A stretch of 57,574 nt of DNA from Prevotella sp. (GTDB lineage: Bacteria; Bacteroidota; Bacteroidia; Bacteroidales; Bacteroidaceae), in NCBI GenBank assembly GCA_017474515.1, contig JAFVHN010000036.1:65819-123392 (forward strand). Reading direction: 5' to 3'. The notes below the pieces were generated by a model. It was not told the DNA's origin, searched no databases, and was given only the letters and a program-made list of their open reading frames with translations. Within the stretch, counting starts at the first letter, position 1; every line of letters starts with the position of its first letter. This document shows positions 16,756 through 24,532 of this stretch, piece by piece. Made by a program: the position numbers and the translations under genes.

Positions 16756-17895
16756 TTATTTTATATACTTCACCTTCGAGGCATCGCGAGGCTTGGCATC
16801 AGGCTGCTCGTCGGGATAACCGATGGCGATGATATAGTTCAAACGATAGTCGGCGGGAATGTCGAGACGGTCGAGGAAAAACTTTGCCTTGGCATTTGAC
16901 AAGAGGAAACGGACGGGGCCGCCCAGACAGCAGGTGCCCAACCCCATGGACTGTGCCGCCAGCATGATGTTCTCGCCCAGCAAACCGGCATCCAGCTCGC
17001 CGCCGCCCTTTGCCGGCGTGCACACGCAAATAAGGTTGGGCGCATTGCGGAACATGTTCTTGAAGTTCTTGTCGCGCTTCACCATATCGGCGTTTTCCTG
17101 CTTATAGACCTCCGTGACGTCGGCAATGAGCTTCTGGTCTTCCACCACGCGGACAATCCAGGGCTGGCCGTTCATGCCGCTTGGCGCGTTGATGCCGCAC
17201 CGCACAATGGTCTCCAGCTTCTCGTGCTCCACGGGCTTGTCGAAGTATTGGCGGATGGAGCGCCGCGACATGATGGCGCTCACCACGGGGTTCAGTTCCA
17301 TCATGACATCGGCCTCGATGCCGGCCATGGAGTGCGTGGGCTCATAACGGGCAACAACCCTGCCGTCGCGTGAGATGAGGAACTTGGTGAAATTCCATTT
17401 GATGTCAGCCTTCTTGTCGTAGTCGGCATCACGCTTGCGGAGCATCTGGTCCATCATTTTCCCCGACTGCTCGTCAAGGTTGAAACCGGCAAAGCCCTTC
17501 TGCCCCTTCAGCCAGGTGTAGAGGGGGTGCTCGCCGGGGCCGTTGACCTCTATCTTGTCGAACTGTGGGAACTCAATGTCGAAGTTGGCCGTGCAGAACT
17601 GATGTATCTCCGAAATGGTGCCCGGAGCCTGTCCGCCGAACTGGTTACAGGGGAAGTCGAGGATTTCGAGGCCCTCGCCGCGGTACTTCGCATAGAGGGC
17701 CTGCAACTCTTTGTACTGAGGGGTGAAGCCGCAACGGGTGGCGGTGTTCACGATGAGCAGCACCTTGCCCTTGTAATCGGAGAGCGACACCTCGCCGCCG
17801 ACGTCGTCCTTCACCTTCATGTCATACACTCCTTGTGCCGAGAGGGACAGCATGCACATCATGGCCATGACAGCCCCAAGAATAGTTTTTTTCAT
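16756..17895 (-). CDS. Exported glutathione peroxidase-nitroreductase fusion
   Basis: A 379-residue two-domain protein. Residues 1-20 are a signal peptide. Residues 22-200 form a glutathione-peroxidase-like (thioredoxin-fold) domain with peroxidatic Cys55 in NTATRCGFTPQY, FPCNQFG (81-87) and the WNF of the Cys/Gln/Trp/Asn site (Trp167, Asn168). From about residue 206 a nitroreductase (FMN flavoprotein) domain follows: SRRSIRQYFDKPV, NAPSGMNGQPW, and GLGTCCLGGP. The junction is clean, with no stop or frameshift, so the fusion looks genuine. It may couple flavin-driven reduction to peroxide detoxification outside the cytoplasm; that coupling is inferred. No close neighbours on its strand. Confidence 0.85.
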   Translation of the reverse strand: MKKTILGAVMAMMCMLSLSAQGVYDMKVKDDVGGEVSLSDYKGKVLLIVNTATRCGFTPQYKELQALYAKYRGEGLEILDFPCNQFGGQAPGTISEIHQFCTANFDIEFPQFDKIEVNGPGEHPLYTWLKGQKGFAGFNLDEQSGKMMDQMLRKRDADYDKKADIKWNFTKFLISRDGRVVARYEPTHSMAGIEADVMMELNPVVSAIMSRRSIRQYFDKPVEHEKLETIVRCGINAPSGMNGQPWIVRVVEDQKLIADVTEVYKQENADMVKRDKNFKNMFRNAPNLICVCTPAKGGGELDAGLLGENIMLAAQSMGLGTCCLGGPVRFLLSNAKAKFFLDRLDIPADYRLNYIIAIGYPDEQPDAKPRDASKVKYIK

Positions 17896-17979
17896 TTTCT
17901 CTGATTATGTAGTTTTGTTTTTTTTTTAACCCGCCACCCCATGCTCAGAAAGAGGTTATGTCATGGGAAGAATGGAATA

Positions 17980-18321
17980 TTAGAATATTGACACGATAAT
18001 TTTGTCGACAATTTCATCAAAATATTTCTGCTTGATACTACCGAGGCGGCGTGTTACATCGCGCTCAATATTGCCCGTTATAATCTGACACTTGACGAGG
18101 CTGGGCTTCGACAATTTGAAACCTTCAACCATCTCGTCGGTCAACGGATAAGAATATTGAGGATTGAGCCAGTCGTTCGACGTGATGAGCACAAGATAGA
18201 ACATGCCGTCCTCATCTACCTGCAAGTCATCATTGGAAACGATAATGGCTGGATGAGGCTTAAAGGTGCCATCGGGAAAGAGGAAACTGACCTCGACAAT
18301 ATCTCTCTGGTGGTACTTCAT
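17980..18321 (-). CDS. MazF/PemK-like toxin
   Basis: A 113-residue protein with the MazF/PemK layout: an N-terminal KYHQRDIVEVSFLFPDG start, HPAIIVSND (usual RPavVls), a middle strand with FYLVLITSN, and the KPSLVKCQIITGNIE segment (usual KpS.v.cdqi..). Members are endoribonucleases neutralised by a cognate antitoxin. It overlaps the upstream small gene by 4 bp (ATGA), the usual toxin-antitoxin coupling. The canonical arginine after the first strand is histidine, so activity is plausible but not certain. Confidence 0.75.
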   Translation of the reverse strand: MKYHQRDIVEVSFLFPDGTFKPHPAIIVSNDDLQVDEDGMFYLVLITSNDWLNPQYSYPLTDEMVEGFKLSKPSLVKCQIITGNIERDVTRRLGSIKQKYFDEIVDKIIVSIF

Positions 18322-18527
18322 AAATAGCGGGCGATGATGGGTGACATACTCTTGCGGGAATGCTCAAGTGCTGCTTCTCTCAACTGACGATGGGCTTCCA
18401 CCTCTTCAGGCGTCGGTTCTTGAGACGTTTCTCCGACTTTGTGGAAAAGCCCAGTGGCCAGTAGTGCGGCGAGTTTTCGCCGTGCCAGCGCATTATTTTG
18501 ATTGTATTCTAATATTACCGTACACAT
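18318..18527 (-). CDS. Putative antitoxin partner of the MazF-like toxin
   Basis: A 69-residue protein lying directly upstream of, and overlapping by 4 bp, the MazF-like gene. The N-terminus (MCTVILEYNQNNALARRKL) resembles a short beta strand plus helix seen in small Bacteroidetes antitoxins. The rest is charged and helical (TPEEVEAHRQLREAALEHS). No AbrB or RHH signature is obvious, so the assignment rests on position and size. Start ATG at 18527; promoter 30 bp upstream. Confidence 0.65.
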   Translation of the reverse strand: MCTVILEYNQNNALARRKLAALLATGLFHKVGETSQEPTPEEVEAHRQLREAALEHSRKSMSPIIARYL

Positions 18528-18556
18528 AATGCTTTATCTTTAAAACCTTTCACCTG

Positions 18557-18564
18557 CAAATGTA
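18557..18564 (-). promoter_or_regulatory. Promoter -7 box TACATTTG for the toxin-antitoxin pair
   Basis: TACATTTG on the minus strand, 29 bp before the antitoxin ATG. Confidence 0.6.
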
Positions 18565-18701
18565 CGAATTATTTATTAATTATCGCAAGTTTTGTCGTTA
18601 AACTTATGAAAAGCGGGTAAATATGCGTCGTTTCTGACAGTTTTTTCATATTTCCGTACTTACAATGATGAATTATATAGGAAAGATGAGAAAACTAAAT
18701 A

Positions 18702-18719
18702 CCATGCACTTTTGCATGG
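18702..18719 (-). terminator. Terminator hairpin after umuC
   Basis: CCATGCA and TGCATGG form a 7-bp stem around a 4-nt loop, 11 bp past the umuC stop, followed on the minus strand by TATTTAGTTTTC. Confidence 0.55.
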
Positions 18720-18730
18720 AAAACGAATTG

Positions 18731-20026
18731 TTACTTCAAGACGATGATGTCGCTCCACCGCGTCGTGGGGTTCTTGCTACGGAAGTCGTGCTTGATGGCA
18801 TTGGCGAAGACGTCGGCCTTGCCCTTGCCATCCTTGCGCGTATATTGTTGCGAGCCGAGGACGACCGTTTCGGTGCCGTTGACTTTATTGATGCGGTCGA
18901 TGACGCTGTCCAGGCGCCGCATCTTCTGGAACTGTTCGGCGTTGATGTCGAAAAGGTCTTGCTGGATAGGGCTGTCGGGGCCTATGCCCATGACCACGAC
19001 GCCTGCCTTCTTGTAGTGGTAGCCCTGACGAAAGAGACGTGTGAGCACATCGTTGGCGGCCCTCACAATGGCTATGGTGCTGCTGGAAGGGGTGATGAGC
19101 CGCGTTTCTTGAAAATTCCAATATTGCGGAAGGTCTTCGCGGAAGGCGTTGGTGTTGATAAACACGCCCACGATGGATGCCACCGTTCCCTGGCGGCGGA
19201 GTTTTTCGGCACAACGGGCGGCGTAGTTGGAAACATGAGTGCGCAATGCCGAGAGGTCGGTAATCATGCCGTTGAACGAGCGGCTGGTGCAGATGCTTTT
19301 CTTCTTGGCCATCTCTTCCACCACGATGCAGTCCTGGCCGTTCAGCTCTTTCCATGTGCGCACAATGTTGATGTTGTTGAACATTGCCCGCACCCACGAC
19401 TCGGGATGGCTGGCAAAGTCGAAGGCGGTAGTCACGCCGAGGGCCTCGAGCCGTGCAGCATAACGCCGGCCGATGCCCCACACCTCGCCAATGGGATAGA
19501 GTTTCAAGGCTTTCAACCGCTTTTCGTCGTTGTCAATCATGCAACAATGGCGATAGCCCTGGTATTTCTTGGCAAAGTGGCTGGCCATCTTCGCAAGGGT
19601 CTTGGTAGGGGCGAGGCCGATGCTGACGGGCATTCCCACACATTGCCTGATGCGTTTATGGAGCTGTTCGCCCCAGGCTTTCAGGTCCAGATGCTCCATG
19701 CCGTCGAGGCTGACGAAACACTCGTCGATGCTGTAGCGGAAATAGGCCGGAGCCTCTTTTCGGATGATTTCCACCACGCGCCCGGTCAGTTCGCCATAAA
19801 GCTCGTAGTTGCTGGAAAATACGGCAATCTTCTGGTCGGGGAATTGCTCCGACAACTGGTAAAAGGGCGTGCCGGCCTTGATGCCCATGCGCTTGGCCTC
19901 GTTCGACCGCGCAACCACGCAACCGTCGTTGTTAGAAAGCACGACGACCGGCTTGCCGTTCAAGTCGGGACGGAAGACGCGCTCACAAGAGACGTAGCAA
20001 TTGTCGCAATCGATGATGCCATACAT
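18731..20026 (-). CDS. umuC: Y-family DNA polymerase V catalytic subunit
   Basis: 431 residues from ATG at 20026 (MYGIIDCDNCYVSCERVF). Y-family palm motifs are clear: metal-binding IDCDN, VVVLSNNDGCVVARSNEAK, and YSIDECFVSLDG with the catalytic Asp-Glu pair. Helix-hairpin-helix VWGIGRRYAARLEALGV follows, then little-finger and C-terminal regions (FRQGYHYKKAGVVVMGIG). The enzyme does error-prone synthesis across lesions with the processed UmuD dimer. The gene starts 2 bp after umuD. A longer upstream reading to 20074 runs into umuD and is rejected. Confidence 0.95.
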   Translation of the reverse strand: MYGIIDCDNCYVSCERVFRPDLNGKPVVVLSNNDGCVVARSNEAKRMGIKAGTPFYQLSEQFPDQKIAVFSSNYELYGELTGRVVEIIRKEAPAYFRYSIDECFVSLDGMEHLDLKAWGEQLHKRIRQCVGMPVSIGLAPTKTLAKMASHFAKKYQGYRHCCMIDNDEKRLKALKLYPIGEVWGIGRRYAARLEALGVTTAFDFASHPESWVRAMFNNINIVRTWKELNGQDCIVVEEMAKKKSICTSRSFNGMITDLSALRTHVSNYAARCAEKLRRQGTVASIVGVFINTNAFREDLPQYWNFQETRLITPSSSTIAIVRAANDVLTRLFRQGYHYKKAGVVVMGIGPDSPIQQDLFDINAEQFQKMRRLDSVIDRINKVNGTETVVLGSQQYTRKDGKGKADVFANAIKHDFRSKNPTTRWSDIIVLK

Positions 20027-20028
20027 GG

Positions 20029-20469
20029 TTAGTACTTCTTCCAGTTCTTGATGGTCCAGACCACCACGCCCCACACCTCGAAATCGTCTTCCAAGCCGAT
20101 ATGTATGGGGTTGAAATGCCTGTTGGCAGGGCGCAGCTCGATATATCCGTCATCGCGGTGCCTCAGGTCCAGGTACTTGATGGTGAACTCCTCGTTGACA
20201 TAGGCCACCACGATGTCGCCGTCGCGCGGCTCCACCGACCGGTCGATGACGGCAATGTCGCCGTCGCAGATGCCGGCCTCTATCATCGAGTCGCCCTCCA
20301 CACGGCCGTAGAACGTGGATTCGGGATTGCGAATAAGGTCGCGGTTGAAGTCCAGGCTGTCGTGAAGATAGTCCTCGGCAGGCGACGGAAAACCGGCCTT
20401 GATACCGGGCGCCAACAACAGTTGCAGCCTTTCCCCGAAATCGCCTTTTATGATTTTTATGTCCGTCAT
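20029..20469 (-). CDS. umuD: UmuD-like S24 self-cleaving protein
   Basis: 146 residues, the usual UmuD length. It carries the S24 (LexA-like) Ser-Lys dyad: Ser61 in VEGDSMIEAGI and Lys98 in EFTIKYL. The likely self-cleavage bond is Ala25-Gly26 in PGIKAGFPSP. RecA-stimulated cleavage would yield UmuD', the accessory subunit of polymerase V. There is no LexA-type DNA-binding domain, so it is not a repressor. The gene sits 3 bp after xpt and 2 bp before umuC, clearly one operon. No SOS box was recognised. Confidence 0.93.
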   Translation of the reverse strand: MTDIKIIKGDFGERLQLLLAPGIKAGFPSPAEDYLHDSLDFNRDLIRNPESTFYGRVEGDSMIEAGICDGDIAVIDRSVEPRDGDIVVAYVNEEFTIKYLDLRHRDDGYIELRPANRHFNPIHIGLEDDFEVWGVVVWTIKNWKKY

Positions 20470-20472
20470 CTG

Positions 20473-21054
20473 TTAGTCTTCCTTAAAATGGATGACGCCG
20501 TTCTCGAGGGAATCGACAATGGCGAGCGACTCTATGCGGTTGATACCTTCCGACCGGAGCAGCTGGCGGGCATGAAGCATCTCTTTCTCAATGACAAAGC
20601 CCATGCCCTCGACCGTGGCACCCGCCTGGCAACAGAGGTCGTTGATGGCTTTGGCGGCATTGCCGTAGGCCAGAAAATCATCGATAAAGAGCACATGGTC
20701 GCCGGGCGAGAGGAACTCGCGGCTGACCAGCAGATGCGTGTCACGCTGCTTCGTAAATGAATGGACGGTGGTGAAAAAGGCATCATGCAGGGTTGACGGC
20801 AACTGCTTCTTGGCAAAAACCACGGGCAGTTCCATCAGGTAGCCCAGCATGACGGAGGGGGCGATGCCCGAGGACTCGATGGTGACGATTTTGTTCACCT
20901 GCAAATCGCTGAAGCGGCGGAGAAATTCCACCGCTATCTGCTTCATCAGGTGGATGTCCAGCTGGTGGTTGAGAAACCTGTCCACTTTCAGTATGCCGCC
21001 TTCCAAACAGATGCCGTCGGCAAGGATACGGTCGCGCAACACTTTCATTGACAT
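20473..21054 (-). CDS. xpt: Xanthine phosphoribosyltransferase
   Basis: 193 residues, matching the family length. The type-I phosphoribosyltransferase PRPP loop is VLFIDDFLAYGNAA (Asp-Asp followed by Gly); the N-terminal LRDRILADGICLEGGILKVD and IESSGIAPSVMLGY segments are typical of Xpt. It converts xanthine and PRPP to XMP for purine salvage in the cytoplasm. It is first in an operon with umuD and umuC, an unusual pairing of purine salvage with mutagenic repair. No purine riboswitch is apparent in the 58-bp leader. A second in-frame ATG lies two codons later. Confidence 0.93.
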   Translation of the reverse strand: MSMKVLRDRILADGICLEGGILKVDRFLNHQLDIHLMKQIAVEFLRRFSDLQVNKIVTIESSGIAPSVMLGYLMELPVVFAKKQLPSTLHDAFFTTVHSFTKQRDTHLLVSREFLSPGDHVLFIDDFLAYGNAAKAINDLCCQAGATVEGMGFVIEKEMLHARQLLRSEGINRIESLAIVDSLENGVIHFKED

Positions 21055-21112
21055 AACATTTTAGGGATTATTGATTTGTCGTTCAGGAAGAGACGGCAGC
21101 ACCTTTTTCAAG

Positions 21113-21676
21113 TTATTTCAGTTGCTTGCCGTCAGAGAATGCGTTGCCGACCGTTTTGCCCAACTGGATGTAGGTGTGATGAACAGGGTCGAAGGTAATC
21201 AGTTCCATCTTTTCCACATCGGGCTTGCCGTCTTCGGCCAGATAATTCTCGTCGCAGAAGATGTTGACAATTTCGGCCAGGAGATAGTAGCCGGTCTCAC
21301 TTTCGTCAATCTTCTGCTTCACGCGACATTCGAGCGTCATGGGGAACTCCTTGAACACCGGGGCATTCACATTGGGAGCTTTCTCCACGGTCCATCCGGC
21401 CTTCTCCATCTTGTCGGGCGTATTCCTGCCGCTCACTATTCCCACGTAGTCTGCCGCCACCATCGTTGCAGAAGTGGCAAAACTCACCGTGAAGTCGGGA
21501 TTATCGGCGAGGTTGTCTGTCGTGGCATGCGACCCGAGCGAGATGATGATTTCGTGCATGTCCCACTGGCCGCCCCAGGCAGCGTTCATGGCATTTGGCT
21601 TGCCGTTCTTGTCGTAAGTGCCGATAATCAGCACTGGTTGTGGAAGAATCCACGCTGATGATTTAAAGCTTTTCAT
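21113..21676 (-). CDS. Flavin reductase family protein
   Basis: 187 residues with the split-barrel FMN-binding flavin reductase fold: an N-terminal LPQPVLIIGTYDKNGKPNAM segment, AAWGGQWDMHEIIISL, a TVSFATSATMVAADYVG helix region, and C-terminal ELITFDPVHHTYIQLGKTVG. Members reduce flavins with NAD(P)H or act as FMN oxidoreductases in the cytoplasm. Physiological electron acceptor unknown. It is separated from xpt by 58 bp on the same strand; cotranscription is possible but not shown. Confidence 0.85.
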   Translation of the reverse strand: MKSFKSSAWILPQPVLIIGTYDKNGKPNAMNAAWGGQWDMHEIIISLGSHATTDNLADNPDFTVSFATSATMVAADYVGIVSGRNTPDKMEKAGWTVEKAPNVNAPVFKEFPMTLECRVKQKIDESETGYYLLAEIVNIFCDENYLAEDGKPDVEKMELITFDPVHHTYIQLGKTVGNAFSDGKQLK

Positions 21677-21734
21677 TGTTAATCGTTATTTATTTTGAAT
21701 TCACCTTCACCAATCATCCCCCCAAGGGGGGATT

Positions 21735-21800
21735 TTAAGTTTTGAGTTATTAATTATGAGCTATGGCGGCAGTAAAACTCATATCTCATAACTCATACTT
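21735..21800. repeat. Composite low-complexity intergenic repeat
   Basis: GAGTTATTAATTATGAGC, then ATGGCGGCAG (reverse of CTGCCGCCAT) and AACTCATATCTCATAACTCAT between the flavin reductase and AlkZ-like genes. Same family as the stretch at 364-482. Confidence 0.5.
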
Positions 21801-22836
21801 AAAGATTCCCATATCGCCTGTAGTCTTCCCACGCTTGCATTACATCCTCTTTTCTGCGCCCCTCCTCAAAGAAATCCACTTGGCAGTCGTTGCGGAAAGG
21901 AGCCCAGTTCCCGCATACGATGCCGTCGTGAGTGATGACGGGCTGGAAGATGCCGCTGTTGTTATGGGCGCGGTGGCGGTGTTCGGGAGGCAGCACGATG
22001 TCGCGGCTCTTGTAACCGATGAGGAACTCGTCGTAGGAAGCTATCAGCAGGAACCTGCCCTTTCGGAAGCCCCGCGTGCGGCAATCGTCCGTCAGGTAGA
22101 AGTCGCAGCCTTTATATCGCTCCACATGGATGCTGTCACCCAGAAGGGCGATGCCCTTTCGGCAATCGCCTACATTCAGCCCCGACCACCACACAAAGTC
22201 CTCCAGCGTTGCCGGTTGCCGGCCTTGGAAATATTTGCGTGTAAAGCGCATCAAGGCATCCTCCCTGTCTGTGGTTCCCAGGCGTTTCACCTTGTCGGCA
22301 GAAAGGGCGTAGGTGGCCTTCATGGGCAGCAGGTCACCGCTACAAAGCGTTCCCGACAGCTCGGCCATGCGGATGTGGTACGACAGGCGGTGGTCGTCCA
22401 TCACGATATCTTTTTCGGCCAGTGCCTCCACGAAATCGGCTTTTGTCACACTGCCCTTGTCGGCAGCCGTCTGCGCGAGGATGTCGCTGATGCGCCTCTG
22501 CTCCTCGTCGGGAATAACGATGCGGTTGCTGCTCATCCACCCCTTGGTGACGGCGATGGCCTTTGGCGCACAGAGGTCTGTCATCATCCAGTAGTCCTCG
22601 GCAGCCACCAGTTGCCAAGTGCCCCTCATCAGGTGCAGACGGATAATCTGCCCGCTGTCGAAGGCATCCTTGAACGCCTTTGCCGACGGTTTCCGCGTCC
22701 GCATGGCCACCGCCCAGCGCATCAGCCGGTATTCCTGCGCCTGCATGGCCCCCATGTATGCAACCACCTCAGCAGGATGGTTGAACTGAGGTGCCGCCAG
22801 CTGTTGGCTGAGCAGTCGAATGGCTACAGGGTTCAT
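21799..22836 (-). CDS. AlkZ-like winged-helix DNA glycosylase
   Basis: 345 residues of the HTH_42 (AlkZ/YcaQ) family. The QxQ motif that carries the catalytic glutamines of AlkZ is present as MQAQEY near residue 32. LMRGTWQLVAAEDYWMM and LPMKATYALS are typical family blocks, as is the C-terminal FLLIASYDEFLIGYKSRD. Known members remove bulky alkylated bases or unhook DNA interstrand crosslinks. This copy is close to the family's usual length. It is monocistronic, with a TACCTTTG promoter 49 bp upstream inside the first palindromic tandem unit. The lesion specificity is inferred. Confidence 0.85.
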   Translation of the reverse strand: MNPVAIRLLSQQLAAPQFNHPAEVVAYMGAMQAQEYRLMRWAVAMRTRKPSAKAFKDAFDSGQIIRLHLMRGTWQLVAAEDYWMMTDLCAPKAIAVTKGWMSSNRIVIPDEEQRRISDILAQTAADKGSVTKADFVEALAEKDIVMDDHRLSYHIRMAELSGTLCSGDLLPMKATYALSADKVKRLGTTDREDALMRFTRKYFQGRQPATLEDFVWWSGLNVGDCRKGIALLGDSIHVERYKGCDFYLTDDCRTRGFRKGRFLLIASYDEFLIGYKSRDIVLPPEHRHRAHNNSGIFQPVITHDGIVCGNWAPFRNDCQVDFFEEGRRKEDVMQAWEDYRRYGNL

Positions 22837-22885
22837 ACATTATATATTATATAAAGCACTTTCTCGGAAGCAAAGGTCACGGGCA

Positions 22886-22893
22886 CAAAGGTA
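22886..22893 (-). promoter_or_regulatory. Promoter -7 box TACCTTTG for the AlkZ-like gene
   Basis: TACCTTTG on the minus strand, 49 bp before the ATG. It overlaps the edge of the 77-bp tandem repeat, so the repeat carries promoter sequence. Confidence 0.5.
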
Positions 22894-23040
22894 CGAATAA
22901 GCGAGCGAAATACAAAAGAAAAGCTCGGTTTTCTTTTTATTTCCGAGCGAAAGTACCTTATTCAAAGGTACGAATAAGCGAGCAAAATACAAAAGAAAAG
23001 CTTGTTTTTCTTTTTATTTCCGAGCGAAAGTACCTTATTA
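22887..23040. repeat. Two tandem 77-bp palindromic units
   Basis: Units 22887-22963 and 22964-23040 differ at only 4 of 77 positions. Each starts AAAGGTACGAATAAGCGAGC and ends CGAGCGAAAGTACCTTATT, so AAGGTAC/GTACCTT and GCTCGG/CCGAGC can pair into a hairpin, and each unit carries TAnnTTTG-like sequence on the minus strand. They fill most of the 343-bp gap between the AlkZ-like and YjdF-like genes. Confidence 0.75.
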
Positions 23041-23139
23041 AAAGGTTTTAAATGAAACCGAAAACACTCAAGAAACATTATTAAAGCACGCCTTAACTTT
23101 ATTTATACCCCAAGATTCGCTCGATTTGTGTTTAATCTC

Positions 23140-23147
23140 TACTTTTG
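23140..23147 (+). promoter_or_regulatory. Promoter -7 box TACTTTTG for the YjdF-like gene
   Basis: TACTTTTG followed by CAAACATAAATAGA, 32 bp before the ATG. The same box and leader start recur before the genes at 23913 and 24533. Confidence 0.65.
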
Positions 23148-23179
23148 CAAACATAAATAGAAAGACAAATCTGATTTTT

Positions 23180-23800
23180 ATGAGTAGATACAAAATAAAA
23201 TGTACATTGCTTTTGATACTTGTTGTTTTTACAATCATCACTTGTATCAACCCACTATATCCGCACGAGCAATACCTGCAACATGCAGGAACGGTGCTGT
23301 TATTGGCACCCCTTCTCTTCGATTTGGCGAAAAATCGCTTGAGTATGAACACTTTTGCCTGTGTTGTTCTCTTCACTTTGCTGCATGTGGTTGGAGCCCG
23401 TTACATTTATTCTTATGTCCCATACAAAGAATGGAGTGTTTCGGCTGGTATCGTCGGCGCAGATTTCTTTCAAGACCCTCGAAACCATTATGACAGATTT
23501 GTACACTTGGCTTTTGGCCTGTTAATGTTTCCGTATTTTAGGCATCTTAGCAAAGAGTGGTTGAAATTGAATATTCCGACTGCAATTCTTATGTCATGGC
23601 TGATTGTTCAGGCTGGAAGTATGATTTATGAACTCTTTGAATGGCTGATTACGGTTTTTCTGAGTTCAGAAGAGGCCGATTGCTATAACGGGCAGCAAGG
23701 TGACATGTGGGATGCACAGAAAGATATGGCTTTGGCCATGATTGGCTCGACTGTTGCGGCGATATGGAACTTGGCCATTTACAAGATTTCCCGCAAGTAA
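23180..23800 (+). CDS. YjdF-like (DUF2238) inner-membrane protein
   Basis: 206 residues from ATG 23180 (MSRYKIKCTLLL). The frame extends 54 bp upstream but the added residues overlap the promoter. Six hydrophobic helices are apparent. Family signatures are HVVGARYIYSYVPY, DPRNHYDRFVHLAFGLL and a polar loop GQQGDMWDAQKDM before the last helix. The DUF2238/YjdF family is an inner-membrane protein of unknown biochemical role. It is followed by a lipoprotein and a CDF transporter on the same strand, each with its own similar promoter, which suggests shared regulation rather than one operon. Confidence 0.8.
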   Translation: MSRYKIKCTLLLILVVFTIITCINPLYPHEQYLQHAGTVLLLAPLLFDLAKNRLSMNTFACVVLFTLLHVVGARYIYSYVPYKEWSVSAGIVGADFFQDPRNHYDRFVHLAFGLLMFPYFRHLSKEWLKLNIPTAILMSWLIVQAGSMIYELFEWLITVFLSSEEADCYNGQQGDMWDAQKDMALAMIGSTVAAIWNLAIYKISRK

Positions 23801-23874
23801 CTTCCTAATCACCTTTAACAATCAGCCCACGGGATATTTATTTTTCAATTTTTCACCTTTTCAATTATTTTACC

Positions 23875-23882
23875 TACCTTTG
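23875..23882 (+). promoter_or_regulatory. Promoter -7 box TACCTTTG for the lipoprotein gene
   Basis: TACCTTTGCAAACATAAATAGAA lies 31 bp before the first ATG, the same box and leader start as at 23140. Confidence 0.65.
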
Positions 23883-23912
23883 CAAACATAAATAGAACTA
23901 ATAAAGCAAAAT

Positions 23913-24431
23913 ATGATTATGAAGTACCAGCATTTCATCCTCGCAGCCTTTTTCCTGTCTGGAATAACGAGCTGCAACTCATCCACCAAGCCCGGAGAAA
24001 CAAAAGAATCGACACCCGTAGCGACCATCACGGAAGACTCCACGGCGACGGAAACCACTACACCTGCGGAAAATGCAGAAGTCAACGAGCAGGAGACCCA
24101 GGCCCAGAAGACCTTCCTGGAGACATTCTACGACGGACTGGACGAGAACTTCGAACCGGATTATGTGAGCAAGTTCATCACGCCCAACGCCAAACAGATT
24201 TTGATTGACGGTTATGATTACGATTGCGAGACCGGTGACTGCCTGGCCATCTGGCTTTTTGCTTACGAAGGAGGCGGTGACACAGGGCCCTGCTTGTCGC
24301 GAAGCATCAAGCCACAAGGCGCAAACAAATTCCTTGTCACCCACAAGTACGAAGATGAAGAATACAACGTTGTGCTGACCCTCATCAAGGAAGGCGACAC
24401 CTATAAGATTGACGACATTAAGAAACAATAG
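23913..24431 (+). CDS. Lipoprotein of unknown function
   Basis: 172 residues with a lipoprotein signal ending in the lipobox GITSC (Cys21), a Thr/Glu-rich linker (about 22-60), and a compact C-terminal domain of about 110 residues (AQKTFLETFYDG..., ITPNAKQILIDGYDYDCETGDC..., NVVLTLIKEGDTYKIDDIKK). The domain resembles DUF3828-type secreted domains, judged by its final beta-hairpin, but I cannot name it with confidence. A second ATG lies two codons in (23919). The product is probably an inner-leaflet or surface lipoprotein. It is not clearly coupled to its neighbours. Confidence 0.65.
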   Translation: MIMKYQHFILAAFFLSGITSCNSSTKPGETKESTPVATITEDSTATETTTPAENAEVNEQETQAQKTFLETFYDGLDENFEPDYVSKFITPNAKQILIDGYDYDCETGDCLAIWLFAYEGGGDTGPCLSRSIKPQGANKFLVTHKYEDEEYNVVLTLIKEGDTYKIDDIKKQ

Positions 24432-24490
24432 CAGCGCAAGAACGGTGCCGCCTGCCGGCATGTTTGGCGGCCTCGAAAGCAAATGCAAAT

Positions 24491-24500
24491 TACTTTTTGC
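24491..24500 (+). promoter_or_regulatory. Promoter-like box TACTTTTTGC before the CDF gene
   Basis: TACTTTTTGCAAACATCAACAGA is the same leader as at 23140 but with one extra T in the box, 33 bp before the ATG. Confidence 0.45.
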
Positions 24501-24532
24501 AAACATCAACAGACTGACAAATCGGAATTTAC

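Noticed and set aside
21055-21112. Purine riboswitch before xpt
   Set aside because: The leader is only 58 bp and lacks the conserved purine-aptamer loops.
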